In this document: positions 19,091-28,261 of the stretch, piece after piece
How the letters are laid out: the number at the start of each line of letters is the position of its first letter
Numbering within the stretch: position 1 is the first letter of the stretch
Assembly (NCBI GenBank): GCA_012839745.1
Contig: DUMS01000087.1
Location: 1 to 64,000, forward strand
DNA: 64,000 bases
Reading direction: 5' to 3'
Source: Tissierellia bacterium
Lineage (GTDB): Bacteria > Bacillota > Clostridia > Tissierellales > Tepidimicrobiaceae
Notes under the pieces: generated by a model
The model's database searches: none
What the model was told of the DNA's origin: nothing
The model's input: only the letters and a program-made list of their open reading frames with translations
Program-made: the position numbers and the translations under genes

Positions 19091-19882
19091 TTATATGATA
19101 TTTTCCTGTTTAAGTCTTGCAATCAGCTTCGTTGCTTTTTCCTTTGGTGTGCCTTCTATCATCTCTAAATTCTTAACCTTTACTGGAGGTGTAAAGGACC
19201 TAAGGACATTAGTTGGGGAACCATCCAATCCAATATTGTCCATGTCTGCATTTACATCCTTTGCAGATACTACCTTAATCTTATCTCCTTTAAATCCTTC
19301 ATATATTCCCTTTATTGAAGGATATCTTGGCTCATTTAATTCCTTTATTGCAGTAAGTAAAACTGGCATTTCTGATTCAATAACAAAATATCCGTCTTCA
19401 AGAGATCTTCTAGCTATTACCTTATTTCCTTCTATCTTTAAGTTTTCAACATATGTTATCTGTGGTATTCCTAAATGCTCTGCTATCTGTGGCCCAACCT
19501 GTGCTGTATCTCCATCTATAGCCTGTCTTCCGCAGAATATAATATCAAAATCTCCTATATATTTTATTGTTGCTGTTAAGGCAGTGGATGTAGCCAATGT
19601 ATCAGAACCTGCAACGGCTCTATCTGACAATAGGTATGCTTCATCTGCTCCCATTGCAATGGCCTCAACTAAAGCAACCTGTGCTTGTGGAGGTCCCATG
19701 CTTACTACAGTAACCTTAACATCTTCAAATTGATCTTTTATTCTTAGCGCTTCTTCCAATGCATTTCTATCATCAGGATTTATGATACTTGGTACTCCTT
19801 CGCGTATTAAAGTTCCCTTAACTGGGTCTATTTTAACTTCATTTGTATCAGGAACCTGTTTTATACATACAATTATATTCAT
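19091..19882 (-). CDS. etfB: Electron transfer flavoprotein beta subunit
   Basis: A 263-residue EtfB with the N-terminal MNIIVCIKQVPDTNEVKID and the nucleotide-binding region around DIIFCGRQAIDGDTAQVGPQ (residues about 111-130). In bifurcating Etfs this region carries the second FAD. ATG 19882 follows AGGAGG. It lies 16 bp after the acyl-CoA dehydrogenase gene and 28 bp before etfA, consistent with one transcript. Confidence 0.96.
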   Translation of the reverse strand: MNIIVCIKQVPDTNEVKIDPVKGTLIREGVPSIINPDDRNALEEALRIKDQFEDVKVTVVSMGPPQAQVALVEAIAMGADEAYLLSDRAVAGSDTLATSTALTATIKYIGDFDIIFCGRQAIDGDTAQVGPQIAEHLGIPQITYVENLKIEGNKVIARRSLEDGYFVIESEMPVLLTAIKELNEPRYPSIKGIYEGFKGDKIKVVSAKDVNADMDNIGLDGSPTNVLRSFTPPVKVKNLEMIEGTPKEKATKLIARLKQENII

Positions 19883-19898
19883 TGTCCTTCCTCCTTTA

Positions 19899-21038
19899 CT
19901 ATTTTAGTATGTTTGCTGCAATAACCATCTGTTGTACCTGGGAAGTACCTTCATATATTTCAGTTATCTTAGCATCTCTCATCATTCTTTCAACAGGATA
20001 ATCCTTTGTATATCCGTATCCACCGTGTAATTGAACGCATTTTGTAGTTACGCTCATAGCAGTATTTGCAGCAAATAGTTTTGCCATAGCAGCTTCCTTG
20101 CTATATGGCAGTCCGCTTGCCTTATTCATGGCTGCTCTATATACTAACATCTTTGCAGCTTCTATTTCAGTAGCCATATCTGCTATCATCCATTGTAATC
20201 CCTGGAACTTAGCTAGAGGTCTTCCAAACTGCTGCCTTTCCTTTACATACTTCACAGTTTCTTCAAAAGCTCCTTCAGCAATTCCCAATGCTTGAGCTGC
20301 AATACCAATTCTTCCGCCATCTAATGTTGACATGGCAATTTTGAATCCTTTGCCTTCTTCTCCCAGAAGGTTTTCCTTTGGTACAACACAGTCTCTGAAT
20401 ATTAGTTCAGCTGTTGCTGACCCTCTTATTCCCATCTTGTCCTCAATTTTTCCTATTGAAAATCCTGGGAAGTCCTTCTCTACTATGAAGGCTGAAATAC
20501 CTTTATTTCCCTTTGATTTGTCAGTCATAGCAAATACAATGTATACATCTGCCTGACCACCATTTGTTATGAATATCTTTGTACCATTCAATATATAGTT
20601 GTCTCCGTCAAACACTGCAGTTGTCTGCTGCCCTGCAGCATCTGTACCTGCATTTGGCTCAGTCAAACCAAAAGCTCCTAATTTCTCACCTTTGGCCAAT
20701 GGAACCAAATACTTTTGTTTTTGCTCTTCAGTTCCGTATTTATATATAGGCCAGCAGGCTAATGATGTATGGGCTGACACTATAACTCCTGTTGTAGCAC
20801 ACACCTTTGACAACTCTTCCACAGCTATAACATAAGCTAGATCATCTCCACCTGCTCCACCGTATTCTACAGGGAATGGGATTCCTAACATATTATATCT
20901 TGCCAGCTTCTTCACATTTTCCACAGGGAATCTTCCTGTTTCATCAATCTCTGCAGCTATTGGCTTTACCTCATTTTCTGCAAATTGTCTCATGACTGTT
21001 CTAACCATTTCTTGTTCTTTTGTTAAATTAAAATTCAT
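19899..21038 (-). CDS. bcd: Acyl-CoA dehydrogenase (short-chain/butyryl type)
   Basis: A 379-residue FAD enzyme. It has [19 protein letters not shown] near residue 122, the FITNGG flavin loop near 155, the [19 protein letters not shown] helix near 240 and the C-terminal [13 protein letters not shown] with the catalytic glutamate (residue about 363). It reduces an enoyl-CoA, or oxidises an acyl-CoA, with the adjacent EtfAB. ATG 21038 follows AAGGAGG. Whether the chain is butyryl, branched or aryl-propionyl cannot be decided; the neighbouring aromatic-type operon makes an aryl-acyl substrate possible. Confidence 0.92.
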   Translation of the reverse strand: MNFNLTKEQEMVRTVMRQFAENEVKPIAAEIDETGRFPVENVKKLARYNMLGIPFPVEYGGAGGDDLAYVIAVEELSKVCATTGVIVSAHTSLACWPIYKYGTEEQKQKYLVPLAKGEKLGAFGLTEPNAGTDAAGQQTTAVFDGDNYILNGTKIFITNGGQADVYIVFAMTDKSKGNKGISAFIVEKDFPGFSIGKIEDKMGIRGSATAELIFRDCVVPKENLLGEEGKGFKIAMSTLDGGRIGIAAQALGIAEGAFEETVKYVKERQQFGRPLAKFQGLQWMIADMATEIEAAKMLVYRAAMNKASGLPYSKEAAMAKLFAANTAMSVTTKCVQLHGGYGYTKDYPVERMMRDAKITEIYEGTSQVQQMVIAANILK

Positions 21039-21138
21039 ATTTACCCCTCCTTATGATAAAATTCCTACAAATATATTTTATAATAAAATCGACAACATTT
21101 CCAATAGTTTTGTCAATATTTTATCTAAAAAAGTCAAT

Positions 21139-21182
21139 AAAAAAACGGCAACCCCTGTTTATAAGCCTTTCAGGAATGCCGT
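21139..21182 (-). terminator. Terminator of rex
   Basis: ACGGCA with CCTG pairs with CAGG and TGCCGT across an internal loop. On the minus strand it is followed by TTTTTTT. It isolates rex from the acyl-CoA dehydrogenase operon. Confidence 0.82.
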
Positions 21183-21217
21183 AATAATTTTATTGTAAAA
21201 AACATCCCTTTAATTTT

Positions 21218-21868
21218 TTAATCCCTTCTTATGTAATCATTTTTATTATTCATAAAGTATGATAAAGCAAATAAAGATTCGTTTAAATGCACATTTTCCA
21301 CTATTACATCATCAGGCACCTTAATATCTGCAGGTGCAAAATTCCATATACCCTTTATACCGCTCCTTACATATATATCTGCAATCTCCTGGGCGCTGGA
21401 CTTGGGAACAGTTATTATACCAATATCTACCCCATTTTCCTTTATAAAGGATTCCATTTCCTCTATGTCCCTTATCTCTATATCCCTTATCTTAATGCCT
21501 ATAAGCTTTGGATTTTTATCAAAAAGTGATAATACTTCAAATCCTGCATCCTGAAATCCTCTATAGTTTGCAATTGCCTGACCAAGATTACCTGCACCTG
21601 CAATTACTGCCTTGTAAATCTTATCTAATCCCAGAATCTTACCCAGCTGGTTTTTTAACTCCTCTACATTATAGCCATATCCCTGCTGACCGAACCCGCC
21701 AAAGTTGTTTAAATCCTGTCTTATCTGTGAAGCAGTAAATCCAGTCATATTGCTCAATTCCTGTGAAGAGATCCTGTTTATTCCTTTGTTAAGCAAATCT
21801 GACAGATATCTATAGTATTTAGGCAACCTTCTGATTACTGTGATAGAAACTTTATTGTCCCTTTCCAT
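21218..21868 (-). CDS. rex: Redox-sensing transcriptional repressor Rex
   Basis: A 216-residue repressor that releases DNA when NADH rises. The N-terminal winged helix (about 1-80) includes the conserved PKYYRYL, ISSQELSNMTGFTASQIRQDLNNFG region (split here). The Rossmann part shows VIAGAGNLGQAIANY near residue 92. ATG 21868 is 6 bases after GGGGTG; a GTG two codons earlier is possible. In fermenters Rex commonly controls bcd-etf and similar genes. I looked for a TTGTTAA-N4-TTAACAA operator before the adjacent bcd gene and saw none. Confidence 0.95.
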   Translation of the reverse strand: MERDNKVSITVIRRLPKYYRYLSDLLNKGINRISSQELSNMTGFTASQIRQDLNNFGGFGQQGYGYNVEELKNQLGKILGLDKIYKAVIAGAGNLGQAIANYRGFQDAGFEVLSLFDKNPKLIGIKIRDIEIRDIEEMESFIKENGVDIGIITVPKSSAQEIADIYVRSGIKGIWNFAPADIKVPDDVIVENVHLNESLFALSYFMNNKNDYIRRD

Positions 21869-22021
21869 TTTCACACCCCTAACCTTTTCTATTTATTATT
21901 TGAATGATAACATTATAACATTACTGAATTTTCAGGTCAAATTATTGTCTTCTACAATATATGCATATTTTTATTATTATTACCCATAATACTATTATCT
22001 TAACCATATAGGAGGAATTTT

Positions 22022-22237
22022 ATGGCCAGTAAAGAACAGCTGAGAAAGATAGCAATTTACTGTGATTCTTACAATCCTCACGAGGGAAACGATTTGAAAA
22101 ATATTTCACAAAATTTTGACAAAAAATATGAAAGCTGTGAGAACTGTACACATTTCACCAGAGAAGGAAAATGCGAACTAAATTTAATAGATAAGGTACT
22201 TAGCAGTTTAGCAATGGAGGAGGATTTGAAATCTTAA
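22022..22237 (+). CDS. Small Cys-rich protein of unknown function
   Basis: A 71-residue protein with four cysteines: one near residue 14 and a CENCTHFTREGKC cluster near residues 39-51, which looks able to bind zinc or an iron-sulfur cluster. No family is recognised with confidence. ATG 22022 has AGGAGG 6 bases upstream, and a clear terminator follows, so it is a real monocistronic gene. It is divergent from rex across 153 bp, so the two may share a control region. Confidence 0.75.
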   Translation: MASKEQLRKIAIYCDSYNPHEGNDLKNISQNFDKKYESCENCTHFTREGKCELNLIDKVLSSLAMEEDLKS

Positions 22238-22240
22238 ATT

Positions 22241-22269
22241 GCCCTTACTTTAAAAGGGCTTGTTTTTTT
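22241..22269 (+). terminator. Terminator of the small Cys-rich gene
   Basis: GCCCTT pairs with AAGGGC and is followed by TTGTTTTTTT. Confidence 0.88.
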
Positions 22270-22343
22270 GATAAAATATTGTAAAGATACAATATTATAA
22301 ATAAGTATTATATCTTTGGTATATATTTAATAAGAAATACAGT

Positions 22344-22397
22344 CGATTACTGTTTCGCCTATGGAAACTTATGTTTACCATAGGCTGCAAATGTAAT
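22344..22397 (+). promoter_or_regulatory. Two-part stem-loop leader before the ABC-F gene
   Basis: Inner arms GCCTATGG and CCATAGGC enclose a 13-base loop. Outer arms GATTAC and GTAATC extend the fold across an internal loop. It ends 33 bases before the ABC-F start codon and has no T-run. It may be a cis-regulatory RNA leader, as several ABC-F genes are controlled by ribosome-mediated attenuation. Confidence 0.5.
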
Positions 22398-22430
22398 CAT
22401 AGTCAATATTGTAGAAAGTAGGAGATTGAT

Positions 22431-24341
22431 ATGATAGTACTTTCGTGTACAAATATTTCCAAAACCTATGTTGTGGATACTATATTGAAGGATATAAGCT
22501 TTGCAGTGGAAGATGGAGATAAAATAGGATTAATTGGCCTCAATGGCTCTGGTAAGACCACATTATTTAATATATTGGTCGGAGAAACAGAAAAGGATAG
22601 CGGAGATATTTATATACAGAAAAACCTTAAAATAGGATATTTAAAACAACATGTAGATGTCAACAGCAATGAAACCGTATTTAATGAATGCTTAAAGGTA
22701 TTTGAGCCTTTAATTGAGATGGAAAAAAAGCTGAGGAGCCTTGAAGAGGAAATAAGCAAAATAAGTGAAAAGGGAGAAACCAGAGAGCTTGAACTTTTGA
22801 TGAAGGAATACTCCCAACTTCTGGAGGAGTTTAACGAAAAAAACGGATATGGTTTCAAAAGCGAAATAAAGGGAGTGCTAAAGGGGCTTGGATTTGATGA
22901 TGAGGATATGGACAAAAAAATAAGCATATTAAGCGGAGGCCAGAAGGCAAGGCTGTCTTTGGCAAAGCTTCTCCTTGAAAAGCCTGACCTGCTATTATTG
23001 GACGAACCTACCAACCACTTGGACATAGAAGCCATAGGATGGCTGGAGGAGTTTTTAAAGGAATATAAAGGGGCTGCAATAATAATATCCCACGACAGGT
23101 ATTTTCTGGATAATGTAGTAAACAGAATATTCCATCTGGAAAACCACCATCTTAAAACTTATACCACCAATTACACAGGATATATGAAACAGAGAAAATT
23201 GGAACTGGAAATTATGAGAAGGGAATATGAGAATCAGCAAAAAGAAATAAAAAGGCAGGAGGAAATAATAAGGCGCTTTTCCAATTATGGCGGGCAAAGA
23301 TATATTAAACAGGCTCAAAGCAGGCAAAAGCTATTGGATAAGATGAAGGCAGTACCGGAACCTCCAAAGGAAGGCAAGAAATTCAAATTGACCTTTGAAC
23401 CCAAGGTAATAAGTGGCAGGCAGGTGTTAAAGGTTGAAAACTTAGGAAAGAGCTTTGATGACTATAAGCTGTTGGAGGATATTAACTTCAGCATATACAG
23501 AGGAGAAAAGGTAGGTTTAATTGGCCCAAACGGAATTGGAAAAACCACACTTTTTAAGATGATACTAAGGGACATTCCCTGTGATGAAGGTAACATCATA
23601 CTGGGCCATGGAGTAAATATAGGATATTTTGACCAGGAGCAGAGCAATTTGAATCTAAACAAGACTGTAATAGATGAAATATGGGACGAAAATCCAACCT
23701 TCGACCACTTTACCATAAGAAGCCTTTTGGGAAGGTTTCTATTCATAGGAGATGACATATTCAAGGAAATAGAGGAATTAAGCGGTGGAGAAAGAAGCAG
23801 GCTATCCCTTTTGAAGATGATGCTGTCAAATGCTAATTTTCTACTTATGGACGAGCCTACTAATCATTTGGACATAGATTCCAAGGAGGTACTGGAGGAA
23901 GCACTTATAGACTATAAAGGAACGCTCCTTGTAATATCCCACGACAGATATTTTCTGAACAGGGTAACAAACAAGATATTGGAGCTTACAAAGGAGGGCA
24001 TTAAGGAATATCTGGGGAACTACGACTACTATTTGGAGAAGAAAAGGGAAGTAATTGTTGAGGAAGATGAAGAATACAAGACAAAAACCCAGATTAAACA
24101 GGAGAAAAAAAAGGAAAAAGAAATGCTTATGCTAGAGAAAAAAAGGAAAAAAGAAATTCAGGATTTGGAAAAATCCATCGAAGAATATGAGAATAAAATC
24201 AGCAATCTCGACGAAGAACTATGCAATCCAAAATTATACGAAAATCCGGAAAGGATATTGGAATTAACAAAAGAAAGAGAACAGATAAAGTTGAATTTAG
24301 ACTATCTGTATGAAAAATGGATAGAATTGACAGAAAATTAG
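22431..24341 (+). CDS. ABC-F family ATPase (YdiF/Uup-like)
   Basis: A 636-residue soluble protein with two ABC ATPase domains and no membrane segments. Domain 1 has Walker A GLNGSGKTT near residue 39, signature LSGGQKARLSLAK near 165 and Walker B LLLLDEPTNHLD. Domain 2 has GPNGIGKTT near 366 and LSGGERSRLSLLK near 452. An arm-linker region with a KQAQSRQKLLDKMK motif lies around residue 300. The C-terminal 90 residues form a charged coiled coil. ABC-F proteins act on ribosomes, some as antibiotic-protection factors. Which class this belongs to is unclear. The ATG follows TAGGAG; the preceding leader is structured. Confidence 0.92.
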   Translation: MIVLSCTNISKTYVVDTILKDISFAVEDGDKIGLIGLNGSGKTTLFNILVGETEKDSGDIYIQKNLKIGYLKQHVDVNSNETVFNECLKVFEPLIEMEKKLRSLEEEISKISEKGETRELELLMKEYSQLLEEFNEKNGYGFKSEIKGVLKGLGFDDEDMDKKISILSGGQKARLSLAKLLLEKPDLLLLDEPTNHLDIEAIGWLEEFLKEYKGAAIIISHDRYFLDNVVNRIFHLENHHLKTYTTNYTGYMKQRKLELEIMRREYENQQKEIKRQEEIIRRFSNYGGQRYIKQAQSRQKLLDKMKAVPEPPKEGKKFKLTFEPKVISGRQVLKVENLGKSFDDYKLLEDINFSIYRGEKVGLIGPNGIGKTTLFKMILRDIPCDEGNIILGHGVNIGYFDQEQSNLNLNKTVIDEIWDENPTFDHFTIRSLLGRFLFIGDDIFKEIEELSGGERSRLSLLKMMLSNANFLLMDEPTNHLDIDSKEVLEEALIDYKGTLLVISHDRYFLNRVTNKILELTKEGIKEYLGNYDYYLEKKREVIVEEDEEYKTKTQIKQEKKKEKEMLMLEKKRKKEIQDLEKSIEEYENKISNLDEELCNPKLYENPERILELTKEREQIKLNLDYLYEKWIELTEN

Positions 24342-24361
24342 TTTTCCCTATTTTTAAATAT

Positions 24362-24442
24362 TTATACACATAATTCACAAAATTATCCCCAATGGTTTGT
24401 ACTATTATAGCTGTATTCAACAGGTTTCCCACATTATCCACA
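24362..24442. other. Group of DnaA-box-like 9-mers
   Basis: TTATACACA (24362), TTATCCCCA (24383) and the perfect TTATCCACA (24434) lie in the convergent space between the ABC-F and tsaD genes. Only one is a perfect box, so functional DnaA binding is uncertain. Confidence 0.4.
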
Positions 24443-24488
24443 GGATATATTTCGCAGCATCAATGTCGAACTGTGGAAATAATGTGGG
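24428..24488. terminator. Long imperfect hairpin between convergent genes
   Basis: CCCACATTATCCACAG pairs with CTGTGGAAATAATGTGGG, with two extra bases on one side and a 27-base loop. It lies between the ABC-F and tsaD stop codons and could end transcription in one or both directions, although T-runs are weak. Confidence 0.45.
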
Positions 24489-24505
24489 GATTTTGTTAAT
24501 AACTA

Positions 24506-25522
24506 TTATGCAAGATCAAGATTTGGCACAACATTCAGATAAAGGTCTGAAACCTTTCCATTTATATAGTTGAAATAGGCAGCAGAGCCTATCATGGCTG
24601 CATTGTCTGTGCATAAAATCCTTGAAGGATACAGTATTTTTATATTTTCCTCATTGCCTCTTTTCTCCATAAGGCTTCTCAATCCTTCATTGGCTGCAAC
24701 TCCTCCAGCTATGACTATCCTGTCAGAATGCCTTTCCTTAGCAAGGTGTATGGACTTTTCCACAAGGACTTCAATAACAGCTTGCTGAAAGCTGGCAGCT
24801 ACATCCTTTACTATTATTTCCTCACCCTTTTGCCTTGCCTGATTGAGATAATTAAGCACTGCAGTCTTCAATCCGCTGAAGCTAAAATCATAGCTGTTAT
24901 GCTCCAAATAAACCCTGGGAAATTCTACAGCATCCTTGTTGCCTTCCTTGGCAAGCTTGTCTATTACAGGCCCTCCCGGATAAGGTAATCCCAGGGCTCT
25001 TGCAACCTTGTCAAAAGCTTCCCCTGCTGCATCGTCCCTGGTTCTTCCAACCAGCTCATAATCTGTATAGTCCCTTACATATATCAAATAAGTATGTCCT
25101 CCTGATACTACCAGACATGTAAAAGGAGGCTGAAGATCCTTATGCTCAATGTAATTGGCACAAATATGGCCTTCTATATGATTTACTCCTACTATTGGCT
25201 TGTTTAAGGCATAGGCTATAGCCTTTGCGCTGGATATGCCCACTAAAAGAGCTCCAACAAGTCCCGGCCCCCGGGTTACACCAATAAGGTCTATATCATC
25301 AAATGTAATATTGGCTTCATCTAGAGCCTGTTGTATAATTATGTTTATATTTTCTATATGCTTTCTTGATGCTACTTCCGGTACTACCCCTCCAAACTTT
25401 CTATGAATGTCAATTTGAGAGGATATGACATTGGAAAGGACCTCTCTGCCATTCTTTAGAACTGCAACAGAAGTTTCATCGCAGGAGGTCTCTATGGCTA
25501 ATGTAATAATATCCTTTTCCAT
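24506..25522 (-). CDS. tsaD: tRNA N6-adenosine threonylcarbamoyltransferase TsaD
   Basis: A 338-residue ASKHA-family enzyme that transfers the threonylcarbamoyl group to A37 of ANN-decoding tRNAs. It shows [13 protein letters not shown] near residue 8, metal-binding HIEGH near 112-116, [11 protein letters not shown] near 140 and the ATP-site segments [11 protein letters not shown] and [12 protein letters not shown] 25522 follows GAGGTGG. It is the last gene of the tsaE-tsaB-rimI-tsaD run. Confidence 0.97.
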   Translation of the reverse strand: MEKDIITLAIETSCDETSVAVLKNGREVLSNVISSQIDIHRKFGGVVPEVASRKHIENINIIIQQALDEANITFDDIDLIGVTRGPGLVGALLVGISSAKAIAYALNKPIVGVNHIEGHICANYIEHKDLQPPFTCLVVSGGHTYLIYVRDYTDYELVGRTRDDAAGEAFDKVARALGLPYPGGPVIDKLAKEGNKDAVEFPRVYLEHNSYDFSFSGLKTAVLNYLNQARQKGEEIIVKDVAASFQQAVIEVLVEKSIHLAKERHSDRIVIAGGVAANEGLRSLMEKRGNEENIKILYPSRILCTDNAAMIGSAAYFNYINGKVSDLYLNVVPNLDLA

Positions 25523-25539
25523 ATTTCCACCTCATCCTG

Positions 25540-25983
25540 TTAAATATCCTTCCACATTATAATGGCGTCTTCATTGTTATCCTGGTAATAATTCTTTCTT
25601 ATTCCATATTCCTTAAACCCAAATTTTCTATATAAAGCCTTTGCAGCTTCATTGGATTTTCTTACTTCCAAAGTCATAGCTATAATATTTCTGTCAATGC
25701 AAAGCTGAATAAGTCCTTCTATTATCTTGCTTCCTATACCCATATTCCTGTAATTTTCATCTACAGCAATATTGGTTATGTGCCCTTCGTCAATTATTAG
25801 CCATATTCCTCCGTATCCTACGACTTTTCCGTCGACTTCCGCCACTATATATTTTGCAAGTAGGTTCTTGGTCAATTCTAATAAAAAGGCCTCCCTTGAC
25901 CAAGGAGGGGTAAAAGTTTTATTTTCTATCTCCATCACCCTGTCTAAATCCGATTCTTTCATTTCACGAATGATTATGTTCAT
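25540..25983 (-). CDS. rimI: Ribosomal protein S18-alanine N-acetyltransferase RimI
   Basis: A 147-residue GNAT enzyme with the acetyl-CoA loop NYRNMGIGSKIIEGLI near residue 75 and the NEAAKALYRKFGFKEYG motif near 110. The order between tsaB and tsaD is the usual Firmicute arrangement. Its start ATG overlaps the tsaB stop by 4 bases (ATGA), so translation is probably coupled. Confidence 0.93.
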   Translation of the reverse strand: MNIIIREMKESDLDRVMEIENKTFTPPWSREAFLLELTKNLLAKYIVAEVDGKVVGYGGIWLIIDEGHITNIAVDENYRNMGIGSKIIEGLIQLCIDRNIIAMTLEVRKSNEAAKALYRKFGFKEYGIRKNYYQDNNEDAIIMWKDI

Positions 25984-26684
25984 ATAATATCACTTTCCTT
26001 CTTTCTTAACTCACCTTGAGCTTGTGATTCCTTAATATATTCAGGTACTAAATTATAGTAGTTTGCGTTTCCAGTATTATCCACTTTCTTTAGAGCCAGT
26101 TCAGCAACACTTAAGGCTCTACAGTGATTATGTATGTTTTGTGCAAAATGTACTCTATCCCCTAGCTTATCTTTTATATGATCTTTGTGGATATATACGG
26201 CATTGCCATTTACCAGAATATTCTCTTCCTTTGGAAGTGTTTCAATTAAGTTGTTTATATCCATTACAGTTGGTTCCATTACATTTATTAGCCTATCCCT
26301 TTTCCATCTATATATTCCAGTATAAACCCTATTTCTTCTGGCATCAATCATAGGAACAATGAGTCCGTTGAAGGAAAGGTTAAAAGCTAAGGCTTCTAAA
26401 GTTGAAATGCCTACAATGGGCTTATTATATACATGGGCAAAGGCCTTTACAGTTGCAATTCCAATCCTAAGGCCTGTAAATGAGCCTGGCCCAACTGCTA
26501 CTCCATACAGGTCTATATCCCTTACATGTAATTTTAGACTGTCCAGCACTTCCTTTATCATAGGAACCAGATTTTCCGAATGGCTCATATTCTGATTGAG
26601 AGAATACTCTCCTAACAAGTTTTCATCCTCCATAACTGCACAGGTAGCAATTACAGTCGATGTATCTACAGCTAATACTTTCAA
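25980..26684 (-). CDS. tsaB: tRNA threonylcarbamoyladenosine biosynthesis protein TsaB
   Basis: A 234-residue inactive ASKHA homologue of TsaD that scaffolds the TsaBDE complex. The N-terminal VLAVDTSTVIATCAV and GVAVGPGSFTGLRIGIATVKA near residue 62 are diagnostic. The start is TTG 26684, overlapping the tsaE stop (TTGA), with GGAG 10 bases upstream. Confidence 0.95.
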   Translation of the reverse strand: MKVLAVDTSTVIATCAVMEDENLLGEYSLNQNMSHSENLVPMIKEVLDSLKLHVRDIDLYGVAVGPGSFTGLRIGIATVKAFAHVYNKPIVGISTLEALAFNLSFNGLIVPMIDARRNRVYTGIYRWKRDRLINVMEPTVMDINNLIETLPKEENILVNGNAVYIHKDHIKDKLGDRVHFAQNIHNHCRALSVAELALKKVDNTGNANYYNLVPEYIKESQAQGELRKKESDII

Positions 26685-27142
26685 TTGTTATTCAACTCCT
26701 TAACTATCTGGTCATATCTTTCCCCTTGTCCATCAATTGTAACAATCCGCTCTTCCAGGCCCTCCCCCTTATCAATGTGAATATTGATTGTATAATCAGG
26801 CAACAGGTCCTTAATCTTGTCTCCCCATTCGACTATTGTAACGCCATCAGAATAAAAATAGTCCTCATATCCCAAATCATATAGATTTTCCATATCTTCT
26901 AATCTGTATATATCAAAATGATACAGAGCTACTCTTCCCTTGTACTCATTTATTAATGTAAAAGTAGGGCTTGTAATATAATCCTTAATATCCAGCCCTT
27001 TGCCTATGGATTTGGTCAAGGTTGTCTTACCTGCCCCCAGATCTCCAGTAAGAGAAATTATATCTCCTTCTTTTAATAATTTACCCAGTTTTATCCCAAA
27101 CCTCTCTGTATCCTCTTTGCTCTTTAGTATTATTTTAACCAT
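26681..27142 (-). CDS. tsaE: tRNA threonylcarbamoyladenosine biosynthesis ATPase TsaE
   Basis: A 153-residue P-loop ATPase with LTGDLGAGKTTLTKSI near residue 32 and the conserved HFDIYRLE and EWGDK segments. It drives turnover of the TsaBD complex. First gene of the t6A operon, starting at ATG 27142 after GGAG. Confidence 0.96.
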   Translation of the reverse strand: MVKIILKSKEDTERFGIKLGKLLKEGDIISLTGDLGAGKTTLTKSIGKGLDIKDYITSPTFTLINEYKGRVALYHFDIYRLEDMENLYDLGYEDYFYSDGVTIVEWGDKIKDLLPDYTINIHIDKGEGLEERIVTIDGQGERYDQIVKELNNN

Positions 27143-27361
27143 ATCTCCAACCTTCCTATACCTAAACTAAGTATTATTATAACTTATTACACAGACAATT
27201 GACAATGATAAAACCCAGTTATTATTATTCCTGTTTAATTGAATTATTATCTATATGCTTAAATATCATAAAATATAAAAAGAGGAATGAATAGCATATA
27301 TTAAACTATCCATCCCTTAATCCATTTTCTACTTCTTTTAATGAACTAATATAACCGGTAT

Positions 27362-27967
27362 TTATTTATGAAGAATTGGTGATACCCTCTTGTAAAGAAT
27401 TGTAGTCACCAATGTTACCAGTATGCCTTTAACTAAATTAAAAGGCACTACTGCAAACAGTATCAGGGTCTTAAAGTCTACTATAAACTTATTTACTGCT
27501 GTTCCTAAGGCTACAATCTTATCTATTGGCCATCCGAACAGCTTTGCATATAGCGGAATCAGAATATAGTAGTTTATAATTGACATGCTCGCTGTCATGG
27601 CAAGGATACCTAAGACCATTCCAATTACAGCATTTTTAAATGTTTTCTTCTTATGGTAAAATAATCCCGATGTAAAAGCAAATATGCTTCCTACTACAAA
27701 GTTTGCAAGTTCCCCTACTGCAGCAGTATCTGTGCCTTGTATTGCCAAGTTCAATAAGTTCTTTACCAGTTGAACCATAACACCTGCAAAAGGCCCCAAT
27801 GCAAAGGAACCAATCAGTGAAGGTACATCTGAAAAATCAAATTCAAGAAATGATGGTGCAAACCATAGCGGAAACTCAAAGAGCATAAGTAAAAATGCTA
27901 TAGCTCCCAATACTGATACCTTTACAAGAACCTTTGTGTTAAGATATTCTTTTCTTATCATTTCCAT
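27362..27967 (-). CDS. ribU: ECF transporter riboflavin-binding S component RibU
   Basis: A 201-residue membrane protein with about six transmembrane helices. It shows LLMLFEFPLWFAPSFLEFDFSDVPSLIGSFALGP at residues about 27-60 (key part FDFSDVP) and the KNLLNL helix, both hallmarks of RibU. It binds riboflavin and docks on the shared EcfAAT energising module, which is not in the window. An FMN riboswitch with a terminator precedes it, confirming flavin control. ATG 27967 follows GGAGG. Confidence 0.95.
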   Translation of the reverse strand: MEMIRKEYLNTKVLVKVSVLGAIAFLLMLFEFPLWFAPSFLEFDFSDVPSLIGSFALGPFAGVMVQLVKNLLNLAIQGTDTAAVGELANFVVGSIFAFTSGLFYHKKKTFKNAVIGMVLGILAMTASMSIINYYILIPLYAKLFGWPIDKIVALGTAVNKFIVDFKTLILFAVVPFNLVKGILVTLVTTILYKRVSPILHK

Positions 27968-28010
27968 AGCAAACCCTCCATGTTTTATATTTCTTTAGGG
28001 CATGGAAGAT

Positions 28011-28036
28011 AAAAGCCCCGAAGAAAACTTCGGGGC
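28011..28036 (-). terminator. Riboswitch-controlled terminator before ribU
   Basis: GCCCCGAAG pairs with CTTCGGGGC and is followed by TTTTAT on the minus strand, between the FMN aptamer and the ribU start. FMN binding should favour this hairpin and stop transcription. Confidence 0.92.
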
Positions 28037-28063
28037 GAAATATTAAGCATAATAAATACGCTC

Positions 28064-28180
28064 AAAATCTTCTTCCATCCAGACTATCACTGTCGGCCTT
28101 GGAATTTCACCAAGTCAACCTGTAAAAGGCTCGCGGGCTTTACCGCCGGTGAGGAATTGCACCTCGCCCTGAAGATTTTT
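28064..28180 (-). promoter_or_regulatory. FMN riboswitch (RFN element)
   Basis: The minus strand has the P1 arms ATCTTC and GAAGAT, the conserved GGGCGAGGTG entry, CCTCACCGGCGGTAAAGCCCGCGAG-type core and the GATAGTCTGGATGGAAGAAGAT exit (each quoted only in part). This is the complete RFN consensus. It controls the downstream ribU gene. Confidence 0.97.
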
Positions 28181-28261
28181 ATTAAACTAGTTTTATTATA
28201 ATATTGTATATATACATTGTCAACTATATGCTCAAATTCATTTATATCCTGTGTCAATATT

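Noticed and set aside
19095-19733. Plus-strand 212-codon open frame opposite etfB
   Set aside because: Composition mirrors the etfB codons, and it has no start signal or family.
21039-21138. Rex operator in front of the acyl-CoA dehydrogenase gene
   Set aside because: No TTGTTAA-N4-TTAACAA-like palindrome is visible there, despite rex being the adjacent gene.
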